Positions 1 to 8,434 are shown, counted from the first letter of the stretch. The stretch: DNA of 13,361 bases from Clostridiales bacterium (GCA_014799645.1 JAAVHQ010000009.1:131382-144742); one strand, 5' to 3'. A program made the numbers and translations. The notes: a model not told the origin generated them from the letters alone.

Positions 1-56
1 CTCTTTATGAGGAATACCTCAAAGAGTGCGATTTGCAAGACGGAGAAGAAGATTAA
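1..56 (+). CDS. 3' end of an unidentified upstream gene (partial)
   Basis: Reading from base 3, the codons give LYEEYLKECDLQDGEED followed by a TAA stop at 54-56. This looks like the acidic C-terminus of a protein that begins outside the window. A hairpin terminator follows 18 nt later, which fits a genuine gene end. Seventeen residues are too few to identify the family. In clostridial genomes the gene before secD is often yajC or the SCIFF peptide maturase, but nothing here supports either. Confidence 0.6.
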   Translation, partial: LYEEYLKECDLQDGEED

Positions 57-74
57 AATAAATCATCAAGTTTG

Positions 75-112
75 AAATGAGCCGACGCTTTGTCGGCTCA
101 TTTTTAATTTTT
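75..112 (+). terminator. Rho-independent terminator after the upstream gene
   Basis: Bases 75-86 pair perfectly with 92-103 (12 bp, core GAGCCGAC/GTCGGCTC) around the 5-nt loop GCTTT. T-rich sequence continues to about 115. The hairpin isolates the upstream gene from secD. Confidence 0.92.
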
Positions 113-157
113 TTTGCCAAAAAATTATATTTGCACATAAAAATGCCGAAAATTTTA

Positions 158-186
158 TTGACTTATTTATATTATATATATATAAT
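158..186 (+). promoter_or_regulatory. Sigma-A-type promoter for secDF
   Basis: TTGACT (158-163) and a perfect TATAAT (181-186) are separated by exactly 17 bp, so transcription should begin near 193. The -10 element sits inside an 18-bp AT-only palindrome (170-187). This start point rules out translation from the ATG at 192 and supports the GTG at 222 as the secD start. Confidence 0.85.
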
Positions 187-205
187 AAATAATGACTAAT
201 ATTTT

Positions 206-211
206 AGGAGG
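206..211 (+). promoter_or_regulatory. Ribosome binding site that fixes the secD start
   Basis: AGGAGG is a full-consensus Shine-Dalgarno, 10 nt before GTG 222. It lies downstream of the alternative ATG at 192, so it argues for the shorter protein. Confidence 0.85.
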
Positions 212-221
212 CAACAATAAC

Positions 222-1649
222 GTGAAAAAGTGGCAGTCAATCGTGATTTTGACAGTCTTGGCGATTCTTATTGTGCTCGGCTCTGTATTCGGATTTTTGA
301 CTTTGGATAAGGGTGAGTTGGGTATTACAAATTACCTCGCATATATCACGCATATAAGTCTTGGTCTTGACCTCAGCGGAGGCGTTTATGCCGTATACGG
401 AGTAGACGAATCTAGTCTTACCGATGAGCAACAAGATAATTTAGGCAAATTGATTGAGGGTACTAGGTCTAGCTTGGAATCTTTGCTATTTGGTAAAGGC
501 TACACGGAGGCTCAAGTTATCGTATCTCAAGATAAAATCCGTGTGGAAATTCCTGACGAAGATGATCCGGAGAGGATTTTTAATCTTATCGGACGTCCGT
601 CCAGCTTGGAATTCAAGGAATACGTTGACGGCGCGGACGGCGACCTTTCGCTCGACGACCCCAGCGGCAAAGTTAACTTGGACAGCAAAATTACCGGTGA
701 CGACATTTCAAGCGCCGGCGTATCGTATGATGAAGATACGGGTTATTACGTTGTAAGTTTGGCTTTTACCAACGCAGGTTCGACTAAATTTGCTTCGGCA
801 ACAAGCGCGTTGACAGGTTCTCAACTTTCCATTTGGATAAACGATGAGTTCGTTATGGCTCCTAGCGTAAACGCAACGATTTCGACAAACGCTTCTATCA
901 GCGGTAATTACTCATATGAAGAAGCATACGATTTGGCAGTAAAAATTCAAGCGGGTTCTTTCCCATTGGTATTGAAAATGGAAGAGAGCAATACGATTAC
1001 GGCTACTTTGGGTAGTTCGGCAATCAAAGCGGGTCTTATTTCCGGTATCGTAGGTCTTGTACTTATATTTATTTATTTGATTGCAATGTATAGACTTATG
1101 GGATTGGCTGCAAGCCTTTCGCTTTGGTACTATTCGATTACGTACTTATTCTTCTTGTCAATCTTCCCGTGGGTACAGCTTACTCTTTCGGGTATCGCAG
1201 GCGTTTTGCTTTCGATAGGTATGGCGGTTGACGCAAACGTAATTATATTCGAGCGTATCAAAGAAGAGTATAGAGGCGGAAAGACGATGCGTACGTCGAT
1301 TACAACAGGTTTCAAACGTTCGCTCGGCGCAATCTTGGACGGTAACATCACGACTATTATCGGCGCATTGGTACTGATTGTTGTCGGCGCGTCGACGATT
1401 AAGAGTTTCGGTATTACGCTTTTGATAGGTCTTGTTCTTTCTTTGTTATCTTCACTTTTGTTGATGAGATTGGTTCTCAATTGTTTCCTTGTTTTCAACG
1501 ACGAGAGTAAGGCAAGGGCATTCGGTCTTAAAAGAGAAGTAGTTGAGGAGCAAGAAGAAGTAGTAGAAGAGCAAACTGAAGAGGTGGAGGAAACCCCTAC
1601 CGAGAAATATGTCAGCAAAAAGACTAAAAAAGGAGGCGCTGTAAGATGA
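222..1649 (+). CDS. secD: Protein translocase subunit SecD
   Basis: SecD partners SecF in the membrane complex that uses the ion gradient to pull secreted proteins across after SecA/SecYEG have moved them. The 475-residue protein has TM1 at about residues 7-28 and the family motif GLDLSGG at 48-54. A periplasmic-side domain runs to about residue 265. Five more membrane segments lie at about 268-425, including GMAVDANVIIFER, whose conserved aspartate is D337. The cytoplasmic tail is unusual: it is rich in glutamate with repeated VVEEQ units and ends in lysines. GTG 222 was chosen because AGGAGG (206-211) lies 10 nt upstream and the predicted transcript begins near 193; the longer in-frame ATG at 192 would put the ribosome site inside the gene. 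The length is typical of Gram-positive stand-alone SecD. It overlaps secF by 4 nt. Confidence 0.95.
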   Translation: MKKWQSIVILTVLAILIVLGSVFGFLTLDKGELGITNYLAYITHISLGLDLSGGVYAVYGVDESSLTDEQQDNLGKLIEGTRSSLESLLFGKGYTEAQVIVSQDKIRVEIPDEDDPERIFNLIGRPSSLEFKEYVDGADGDLSLDDPSGKVNLDSKITGDDISSAGVSYDEDTGYYVVSLAFTNAGSTKFASATSALTGSQLSIWINDEFVMAPSVNATISTNASISGNYSYEEAYDLAVKIQAGSFPLVLKMEESNTITATLGSSAIKAGLISGIVGLVLIFIYLIAMYRLMGLAASLSLWYYSITYLFFLSIFPWVQLTLSGIAGVLLSIGMAVDANVIIFERIKEEYRGGKTMRTSITTGFKRSLGAILDGNITTIIGALVLIVVGASTIKSFGITLLIGLVLSLLSSLLLMRLVLNCFLVFNDESKARAFGLKREVVEEQEEVVEEQTEEVEETPTEKYVSKKTKKGGAVR

Positions 1650-2776
1650 AAATGCCAAAGAAAGCAAAAATAGTTGAAAAGCATGGAATTTGGGCAATCG
1701 CGCCTGTTTTGATATTCCTTATAGCGGTAATCGTCTTCACTTCCTTTGCAGTGGTAAACAAAGATATGTCAAAGGGTATGAATATCGGTATTGACTTCGC
1801 GGGCGGTTCAATCTTGACCGTTGAACTTGGTTCGGATATTCTTGAAGATACGGATAAGTACAATGAGCATTACAATTACCTTGAAAGCGTATTGACCAGT
1901 GAAGAGATTGCAAAGCAAGTAGTGCAGTATGCAAAAGAAAATCACGATATTGATATTCCCGAGAGTTCGGCAGTCGCATCTATAAGCTACGTGCAGACGT
2001 CGGGTAGCGATACGGGTATGTCGCTTTTGATAAAGTTTGACAATATCTCGTCGGCTTACGATACGAAGAGCAACGATATCACTAATGAGAGAAATAATAT
2101 TATTGTAAATCAAATAAAGGAATATTACAGAGTAAATTATCAAGAAAGCGGTATTGAAGTAAGCACGTCGTATATCGGCGCAACGGCATCGGCTTCTCTT
2201 ATCAGAACTGCTTTGATTGCAGTAGCAATTACGATAGTCCTTATCCTTATCTATATTATGTTTAGATTTGAGATTTGGAGCGGTATATCAGCAATTGTAG
2301 CCCTTATCCACGACGTTGCAATGATGGTATTCTTGGTAATAATTTTCAGAATTCAAGTCAACAGCGCGTTTATCGCCGCTTTGATAACAATCGTTTCTTA
2401 CTCAATCAACAATACTATCGTCGTATTCGATAGAGTGAGAGAAAATAGGAAAAAGGCTATGGCAGCTGACAAGAGCGCAATCTTGGACAATAATTCCATT
2501 GTCAACAATTCGATTATGCAAACGCTTGTCAGATCTATCAATTCGACGATTACCACAATGATAGCAATCACAATCTTTGCGATTATCGGTACGGCTTCCG
2601 TAAGAGAATTCGCATTGCCGGTAATATTCGGTTTGATTGCAGGTTTCTATTCGTCGTTGGTTATCGCTCCGTCGCTCTACTGCTTGATGAAAAACAGCGT
2701 AGACAAGAGAAAGGCTATCAAGAAGAATATTATCAAAAAAGATAGCAAACCTAAATACGCAGGAGCAAAAGACTAA
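1646..2776 (+). CDS. secF: Protein translocase subunit SecF
   Basis: SecF is the second half of the SecDF export motor. The 376-residue protein has TM1 at about 15-37 and the family motif GIDFAGGS at about 48-55. An enlarged extracytoplasmic domain runs to about residue 175. Five C-terminal membrane segments include SINNTIVVFDRVREN. The position usually filled by Asp in this motif (SxNDT) is Asn here: N256, codon AAT at 2411-2413. The partner arginine of the next conserved segment appears to be present (R296 in QTLVRS). The linker between them is about 6 residues longer than in E. coli. The start ATG overlaps the secD stop as ATGA, with AGGAGG at 1631-1636, so the two are translationally coupled. 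The C-terminus is lysine rich. Confidence 0.95.
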   Translation: MKMPKKAKIVEKHGIWAIAPVLIFLIAVIVFTSFAVVNKDMSKGMNIGIDFAGGSILTVELGSDILEDTDKYNEHYNYLESVLTSEEIAKQVVQYAKENHDIDIPESSAVASISYVQTSGSDTGMSLLIKFDNISSAYDTKSNDITNERNNIIVNQIKEYYRVNYQESGIEVSTSYIGATASASLIRTALIAVAITIVLILIYIMFRFEIWSGISAIVALIHDVAMMVFLVIIFRIQVNSAFIAALITIVSYSINNTIVVFDRVRENRKKAMAADKSAILDNNSIVNNSIMQTLVRSINSTITTMIAITIFAIIGTASVREFALPVIFGLIAGFYSSLVIAPSLYCLMKNSVDKRKAIKKNIIKKDSKPKYAGAKD

Positions 2777-2795
2777 TAGCTTAAATAGTAATACG

Positions 2796-2828
2796 AAATC
2801 GAGTTGCAAATCGCGACTCGATTTTTTT
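2796..2828 (+). terminator. Rho-independent terminator after secF
   Basis: Bases 2796-2807 pair with 2813-2824 (outer arm AAATCGAGT/ACTCGATTT, inner pairs with one U-G) around an AAATC loop. The run of T at 2822-2828 completes the signal. It separates secDF from recJ. Confidence 0.9.
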
Positions 2829-2850
2829 ATAAATAAATATATACAAATAA

Positions 2851-2880
2851 TTGAGAATATCGACTTATATATTGTATAAT
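2851..2880 (+). promoter_or_regulatory. Promoter for the recJ-rel-dtd-MBL-hemZ operon
   Basis: TTGAGA (2851-2856) and a perfect TATAAT (2875-2880) have an 18-bp spacer. Transcription should begin near 2887, giving a leader of only about 20 nt. The ribosome site AGGAAAG (2889-2895) lies almost at its 5' end. The preceding terminator makes a separate promoter necessary. Confidence 0.72.
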
Positions 2881-2905
2881 TAACGTATAGGAAAGAAATT
2901 GTATA

Positions 2906-5194
2906 ATGGATAGAGAGCAATTATCAATTTTGGCAAAGGAATTTGCCGTGGATAAAAAACTTATCGAAATTCTTGTGGACAGAGGTTATGACACAAGAGA
3001 AAAATTGTATGCCTTTCTTTATCCGAGTTTGGAAAATTTGACTGACGTTCGCAAATACAAAGGTTACGTTGACGTAATCGAGCGAATAAATTACGCTATT
3101 GAGAATGGCGAAAAGATTTTAATTTACGGCGATTACGATTGCGATGGTATATGCGGAACTTCGATTTTATACAACTATTTCAAATCTCGCGGCGTTGAAG
3201 TAAACTGTTTTTTGCCCAATAGACATACCGACGGATATGGACTTTCTATAGAAACTTTGGAAAAACTTGCCGAAGAGTATTTGAGCGATTTGCTCATCAC
3301 GGTAGACTGCGGCATTACCGCGGTCGAAGAAGTCGAGTATGCAAGAGAAGTTTTGGGATTTGACGTAATAGTTACCGACCACCACGAGGTGGGAGAAGTA
3401 TTGCCCGATTGCTTTATATTCAATCCGAAATTATCGGGCGAAGAGTGTTTTAGAGATTTGTGCGGAGCGGGCGTGGCTTTGAGAATAGTCGAAGGACTGG
3501 GCGGCCTTGAAGAGATGAAAAAATATCTCGATATCGCCGCTATCGCCACGGTTGCGGACGTTGTTCCGCTTGTCGGCGACAATAGAATAATTACTCACGC
3601 GGGATTGAAAATAATCAATTCGTTTAGTGTTCGCAGAGGAATAAAACTGCTTACTAAGAGTTGCGTCGAAGGGGAAGTTACCGCTTTTGACATATCTTTC
3701 AAGATTGCGCCGAGAATAAACTCGATAGGTAGATTGAGCGACGCCAACGACGTGCTTGACCTATTTTGCAGGGAAGACAACTTCTTGCTTGAAAACGTCG
3801 TAAAGCAACTTAATGACAGCAACGCAAAGCGTATGGAATTGACGAACGATCTGTCCGATTATTGCATGGATATGCTCAAAAACTACGATTTTGAGGAAAA
3901 TCCTGTGATTGTATTACACAACGCTTATTGGGATGACGGAATTATCGGTATTGTCGCTTCGAGAATTACCGAAGCTTTCCATAGACCTACGATTCTTATT
4001 ACCAAAAGCGGAGAGATATTCAAGGGTAGCGGAAGAAGTATAAAGGGATTGAATATTTATAAGTACGTGTCGCAGTGCGCGGATATATTAGTCAAGTTTG
4101 GCGGACACGCTATGGCTTGCGGACTATCTATTAAGGAAAGCGATATCGAAGAATTTATAAAGCGTATCAACGATTTAATAAAAGCGGACTTCGATATGAA
4201 TTACTTCTTGCCCGAAAGAAAATTCGATATAGATATGGCAAGCGTGGAAAGCGCAATGGATATGGCAAGGGGGCTCAAAATGTTAGAGCCTTGCGGAGAG
4301 GGTAACCCGAGAATCAAGTTCAAAGAGAGTATTAAAAGCAAAGAATTTCAACAAATGGGCAATACATCGCACGTTGTATGCAAAGATGGAGATAAAGAAA
4401 TCTTGCTGTTTGGCGGACTAAAATACAGAGAGTTTTTGTCCCAAAACGTGCAAAAAGATTTGTACTATTCTTTGAGCCTTCAATCATACAAAAACAGGGT
4501 GTATGCACAGGCAAAAGTAGGCGCGCTCGAGTGTGGATTTGTAGAAGAACAAGGCGACTTTTCAGCCTATTTGATGACGGGCTTTTTCGGCGGGGAAGAC
4601 GGGGGCGTAGAAATAGATTTAGACAAGGCGATAGAGATGGGAAACAATCTATTCTCGACTTGTTATATCGCCTATGATATCGACACATATCAAGAATTTT
4701 ACGCAAAATACACTCAAATGTACGGTGAAATTGCGACGCAGAACAGATGCTCGTCAAATATCGCGCCGACTACGAAAATTTTCTTTGCGCCGACGACGCT
4801 CAAAGAGTTGGGGTATTACAAGAATATCGTATTGCTTGACAGACCGCTCGGCTTTAAGATTTTCGAGCGCGCGCTAGGTAAGGACAAAAGCGTATATTAT
4901 ATCCAAAACGTGAATATTTTGTCTAAGTTGAAAAAATACTTGCCGGGCTATTCAAAGTTGACTCAAATTTTCATAGCATTGAGAAATTTGCTTGCAAGTC
5001 GAGATATAAGCGGTATATCGGATTTGTATTACGCTATTGCAAAAAATATTGATTTGGAGTATAATGAATTTGTACTTGCGAGCGTCGTGTTTGCCGATTT
5101 GGGAATACTCAAACTATCGAGCAAATTCTATATCGACCCATCGGTAAAAACGAAACTAAGCGAAAGCAGAATATATAGGATAATTGAGGATTGA
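2906..5194 (+). CDS. recJ: Single-stranded-DNA-specific 5'-3' exonuclease RecJ
   Basis: RecJ degrades single-stranded DNA from the 5' end in recombination and base-excision or mismatch repair in the cytoplasm. The 762-residue protein has the DHH-phosphoesterase metal motifs: GDYDCDG with D76, D78 and D80; VDCG with D134; and TDHH with D158, H159 and H160. The conserved segment ATVADVVPL follows. The DHHA1 domain has GGHAMACG (G399-G400-H401), and LEPCGEGNP leads into an OB-fold-like region. The last roughly 200 residues match in position the extra C-terminal domain of long Firmicute RecJ proteins; the length is close to that of B. subtilis RecJ. ATG 2906 follows AGGAAAG by 10 nt. It is the first gene of its operon, and rel starts 1 nt after its stop. 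Confidence 0.95.
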   Translation: MDREQLSILAKEFAVDKKLIEILVDRGYDTREKLYAFLYPSLENLTDVRKYKGYVDVIERINYAIENGEKILIYGDYDCDGICGTSILYNYFKSRGVEVNCFLPNRHTDGYGLSIETLEKLAEEYLSDLLITVDCGITAVEEVEYAREVLGFDVIVTDHHEVGEVLPDCFIFNPKLSGEECFRDLCGAGVALRIVEGLGGLEEMKKYLDIAAIATVADVVPLVGDNRIITHAGLKIINSFSVRRGIKLLTKSCVEGEVTAFDISFKIAPRINSIGRLSDANDVLDLFCREDNFLLENVVKQLNDSNAKRMELTNDLSDYCMDMLKNYDFEENPVIVLHNAYWDDGIIGIVASRITEAFHRPTILITKSGEIFKGSGRSIKGLNIYKYVSQCADILVKFGGHAMACGLSIKESDIEEFIKRINDLIKADFDMNYFLPERKFDIDMASVESAMDMARGLKMLEPCGEGNPRIKFKESIKSKEFQQMGNTSHVVCKDGDKEILLFGGLKYREFLSQNVQKDLYYSLSLQSYKNRVYAQAKVGALECGFVEEQGDFSAYLMTGFFGGEDGGVEIDLDKAIEMGNNLFSTCYIAYDIDTYQEFYAKYTQMYGEIATQNRCSSNIAPTTKIFFAPTTLKELGYYKNIVLLDRPLGFKIFERALGKDKSVYYIQNVNILSKLKKYLPGYSKLTQIFIALRNLLASRDISGISDLYYAIAKNIDLEYNEFVLASVVFADLGILKLSSKFYIDPSVKTKLSESRIYRIIED
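5186..5190 (+). promoter_or_regulatory. Ribosome binding site inside the recJ end, for rel
   Basis: GAGGA lies 5 nt before GTG 5196 and overlaps the last codons of recJ. It supports the GTG over the in-frame TTG at 5184. Ribosomes finishing recJ would arrive on this site. Confidence 0.6.
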
Positions 5195-5195
5195 A

Positions 5196-7370
5196 GTGGA
5201 AGATCAGAAAATCATATTTATCAATAAAATAAAAGAGAATTACAGCGAAGCGCATGCGGAAAAGATACTCAAAGCGTATTACTTCGCTAAGACTGCGCAC
5301 GCAGGTCAAAAGAGACAGTCGGGCGAGGAATATTTTGTTCATCCAAATGCGGTAGCCGATATTCTCATAGACTTAGGTCTTGACTGCGACACGGTCGTGG
5401 CTGCGCTTTTGCATGACGTAATTGAAGATACCGACGTGAGCGCAGAGGAGATTGCTCAGACGTTCGGTACGATAGTGCTGTCTTTGGTGCAGGGCGTTAC
5501 TAAACTGGGAAAACTCAATTTCAAGTCTAAACTTGAAGAACAAGCCGAAAACCTCAGAAGAATGTTTATGGCGATGAGCAACGACATTCGCGTTATCATT
5601 ATTAAACTTGCCGACAGACTTCACAATATGCGTACGCTTTCTTTCAAGGACGAGGAAGGACAAAAGCGTGTGGCTAGGGAAACACTCGATATTTACGCGC
5701 CGATTGCCGCCCGTCTTGGTATTTCCAGTGTAAAGGGCGAACTTGAAGACTTGTGTCTTAGATATCTGTATCCCGACAGTTATTACTATATTGCAGAAAA
5801 AGTCGCTCAAACGAAACTTGAAAGACAAGAAATTGTAGAACATATTTCTGGCGAACTTCACGAGATGCTCGACGAGTTGGGCATAAAGGGCGAAGTCAAC
5901 GGCAGACCGAAGCACTTTTACAGTATTTATAGAAAACTCAATAAGGGCAAGCCTTTTGAACAAATCTACGATTTGATAGCGCTGAGAGTAATAGTCGACA
6001 ACGTCAAGGACTGTTATGCGGTGCTTGGCTCTATTCATACTAAATGGAAACCTCTTCCGGGTAGATTTAAGGACTATATATCCGTGCCTAAGGCGAATTT
6101 GTATCAGTCTTTGCATACAACGGTGTTGACCTCTTACGGCGCGCCGTTCGAGATACAAATCCGTACTTATGAAATGCACAAGGTAGCCGAATACGGTATC
6201 GCGGCGCATTGGAAGTACAAGCAAGGCAGTAATACCGACACGTCGAAAATCGACGATGACAAGCTGGCATGGATAAGAAACGTAATGCAACTTCAAGAGG
6301 AAGCAAGCGATTCGCAAGAGTATTTGGATATGCTCAAAGTCGACTTGTATTCCGACCAAGTATTCGTATTTACCCCTAAGGGAGACGTTTTCAATCTGCC
6401 CAACGGCTCGACTGGCGTTGACTTTGCTTACGCAATACACAGCAAAGTTGGCGAGAAGTGTAGCGGAATTAAGGTAAATTCTAGAATTATGCCCGTGAGC
6501 ACGAAACTCAACAACGGCGACGTAGTCGAGGTTATTACCTCAAATACGAAAGGACCGTCGCGCGATTGGCTGAAATTCGTAATTACCCCCGGAGCGAAGA
6601 ATAAAATCCGTACTTTCTTTAAGAAAGAAATGAGGGAAGAAAACGAAAAACGCGGTCGCGAGATTCTTGAAAAGGAAGCAAAGCATAGAGGCTATGCGCT
6701 AAACGATTTGCTCGCTACCGAAAGTTGGAACAAATTCATTCGTCAAAAGTATGGTTTGAGCGTGTCCGAAGAAGTGCTTGCAATGGTAGGCTACGGCGAG
6801 TTGACTTCCTTGCAAGTGATAAATAAGTTGGTTGAACTCTATAAATCGGAACACGTTCAAGACGAGCAGACGATTGACAATATGACCAAAAAATCGACTG
6901 TACGCAAACAACAAGGCGGCGTCACCATAAAAGGCGAACACGGCTTGAAGTACAGATTTTCGCAGTGTTGTTCACCACTTCCAGGCGATGACGTGCTTGG
7001 ATATATTTCGCGCAACGGCGGCGTCGTAATCCACAGAGTCGACTGTCCCAACTGCAAGGGATTTGAACCTGAGAGAATTATCGAAGTTGAATGGTCGATG
7101 TCAAACGACGAGAAGTTTATTGCAAATTTGGTCATATCTGCATTTGACAGAACGGGACTTGTCATCGAGGTGGCTACGCTTATTACTAATATGAAAGTCG
7201 CAATGACGAGTATATCGGCTAAGTCGGAGAAGAACAATATGGCTACGATAAAAGTGTCCGTCGAAGTCACGAATACGAATATGCTCGAAATACTTATGAA
7301 CAAGATTATGCAGTCCATAAAGGGTATTAGAGAAATAAAGAGAGCGTCAAAGAACGTAAAGAGCAAATAA
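5196..7370 (+). CDS. rel: Bifunctional (p)ppGpp synthetase/hydrolase Rel
   Basis: Rel makes and destroys the alarmone (p)ppGpp, the signal of the stringent response. The 724-residue protein has the full domain set. The HD hydrolase domain has H49, H73-D74 (HDVIEDT) and D140. The synthetase domain has RFKD at 290-293 and EIQIRT with catalytic E319. A TGS domain begins near residue 385. A zinc-finger-type segment carries C591, C592, H613, C617 and C620. A C-terminal ACT domain starts at about 645. The RxKD form, rather than the ExDD of monofunctional RelA, together with an intact HD site indicates a bifunctional enzyme. The GTG at 5196 fits the family's N-terminus and has GAGGA (5186-5190) inside the recJ end. 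The in-frame TTG at 5184 has no properly spaced ribosome site. Translation is probably coupled to recJ. Confidence 0.95.
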   Translation: MEDQKIIFINKIKENYSEAHAEKILKAYYFAKTAHAGQKRQSGEEYFVHPNAVADILIDLGLDCDTVVAALLHDVIEDTDVSAEEIAQTFGTIVLSLVQGVTKLGKLNFKSKLEEQAENLRRMFMAMSNDIRVIIIKLADRLHNMRTLSFKDEEGQKRVARETLDIYAPIAARLGISSVKGELEDLCLRYLYPDSYYYIAEKVAQTKLERQEIVEHISGELHEMLDELGIKGEVNGRPKHFYSIYRKLNKGKPFEQIYDLIALRVIVDNVKDCYAVLGSIHTKWKPLPGRFKDYISVPKANLYQSLHTTVLTSYGAPFEIQIRTYEMHKVAEYGIAAHWKYKQGSNTDTSKIDDDKLAWIRNVMQLQEEASDSQEYLDMLKVDLYSDQVFVFTPKGDVFNLPNGSTGVDFAYAIHSKVGEKCSGIKVNSRIMPVSTKLNNGDVVEVITSNTKGPSRDWLKFVITPGAKNKIRTFFKKEMREENEKRGREILEKEAKHRGYALNDLLATESWNKFIRQKYGLSVSEEVLAMVGYGELTSLQVINKLVELYKSEHVQDEQTIDNMTKKSTVRKQQGGVTIKGEHGLKYRFSQCCSPLPGDDVLGYISRNGGVVIHRVDCPNCKGFEPERIIEVEWSMSNDEKFIANLVISAFDRTGLVIEVATLITNMKVAMTSISAKSEKNNMATIKVSVEVTNTNMLEILMNKIMQSIKGIREIKRASKNVKSK

Positions 7371-7807
7371 TGAGAGCGATAGTACAAAGAGTAAATTATG
7401 CCAAACTCACGGTAGAGGGCGAACCTATATCCCAAATAGGCGAGGGATATTTGGTATTGGTAGGCTATACCGACGGCGATACGCAGGAGACTTGTAGATA
7501 TATCGTCGATAGAATTATCGGTATGAGAATTTTTAAGGACGATAACAACAAACTAAACAAGACCTTGTCGGACGTGGGAGGAGAAGTAATGGTCGTGTCC
7601 AATTTCACTCTCTACGGAAACGCGTTCAGCGGACGTAGACCTGATTTTTCCAAATCGGCGAAGTTTGACGTTGCAAAGCCTCTTTATGATTTCACAGTAG
7701 AAGAATTTAGACGCAGACTAGGCAAGATAGCCACGGGCGTATTTGGCGCGCACATGCATATAGATATGTCCAACGACGGACCTATAACGATGATTTTGGA
7801 AAAATAA
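7370..7807 (+). CDS. dtd: D-aminoacyl-tRNA deacylase
   Basis: DTD hydrolyses D-amino acids (and glycine mischarged on tRNA-Ala) from tRNA, which protects translation. The 145-residue protein is full length, opening with MRAIVQRV. It has SNFTLYG at 77-83, SGRRPDF at about 87-93, and the cross-subunit Gly-cisPro motif in NDGPIT (G137-P138). The usual motif is SQFTL; here position 78 is Asn rather than Gln. The ATG shares one base with the rel stop (TAATG), a classic coupling arrangement, and no strong ribosome site is visible. rel followed by dtd is a common Firmicute gene order. Confidence 0.94.
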   Translation: MRAIVQRVNYAKLTVEGEPISQIGEGYLVLVGYTDGDTQETCRYIVDRIIGMRIFKDDNNKLNKTLSDVGGEVMVVSNFTLYGNAFSGRRPDFSKSAKFDVAKPLYDFTVEEFRRRLGKIATGVFGAHMHIDMSNDGPITMILEK

Positions 7808-7819
7808 AGGATACTTAAG

Positions 7820-8431
7820 ATGACGATAAAGACTTTTGTTTTGGGACTTTTGAGCAATAATACGTATTTGGTAATCAACGAGCAAGATAAATCTTGCTTT
7901 TTAGTTGACCCGTCGACGCCGAGCAAGGAGCTTGCCGAATATATCGAAAGCAACGGCTTGAAGTTGGAGGGCATTTTGCTCACTCACGGACATTTCGACC
8001 ATATCGGTGGAGTGCAATTTTTCAAAGAAAAATTCGGCGGAAAAGTGTATATGCACGGTGAAGACGTAGATTTTATCGACAATCCGCTTAAAATGGGCAG
8101 AAAGTACGATAAGTTTTCCGTCGACGTAATGGTAAAGGACGGCGATGAGTTGAAATTGTGCGGAAGCAAGATTGAAGTCGTACACACTCCGGGGCATTCG
8201 CTCGGCGGAGTATGCTATATCTCGGACAGCGTAATTTTCTGCGGAGATACGATTTTCAGAGGCAGTTACGGCAGGACTGATTTGCGCGGCGGAGATTTTA
8301 ATCAGTTGTATCAATCTATAAATAAGATATTGAATTTGCAAGGCGACTATACTTTGCTTTGCGGTCACGGCGCGCCGTCAACGCTAGGTTTTGAAAGAGT
8401 TAATAATCCTATCTTAGGGGACAGTTATTGA
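7820..8431 (+). CDS. Metallo-beta-lactamase-fold hydrolase, glyoxalase II-like
   Basis: This is a small (203-residue) cytoplasmic MBL-fold hydrolase of the glyoxalase II/YcbL-like group. The dinuclear metal ligands are all present: THGHFDH supplies H56, H58, D60 and H61; HTPGHS supplies H126; CGDTIF supplies D143; and CGHGAPS supplies H183. It lacks the C-terminal glutathione-binding helical domain of classical glyoxalase II, so the thioester substrate is unknown. AAAGGA (7806-7811) lies 8 nt before the ATG. Genes of this family sit between dtd and hemZ in many Clostridia, which supports the annotation but does not reveal a shared pathway. Confidence 0.9.
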   Translation: MTIKTFVLGLLSNNTYLVINEQDKSCFLVDPSTPSKELAEYIESNGLKLEGILLTHGHFDHIGGVQFFKEKFGGKVYMHGEDVDFIDNPLKMGRKYDKFSVDVMVKDGDELKLCGSKIEVVHTPGHSLGGVCYISDSVIFCGDTIFRGSYGRTDLRGGDFNQLYQSINKILNLQGDYTLLCGHGAPSTLGFERVNNPILGDSY

Positions 8432-8434
8432 TAT

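Noticed and set aside
192..221. In-frame ATG 192 as the start of secD
   Set aside because: It lies at or before the predicted transcription start and upstream of the only good ribosome site.
5373..6440. 355-codon open frame on the minus strand
   Set aside because: It is fully antisense to the conserved HD and synthetase domains of rel, has no ribosome site or family motifs, and is a codon-bias shadow.
6857..7435. 192-codon open frame on the minus strand
   Set aside because: It is antisense to the conserved C-terminal domains of rel and has no recognisable features.
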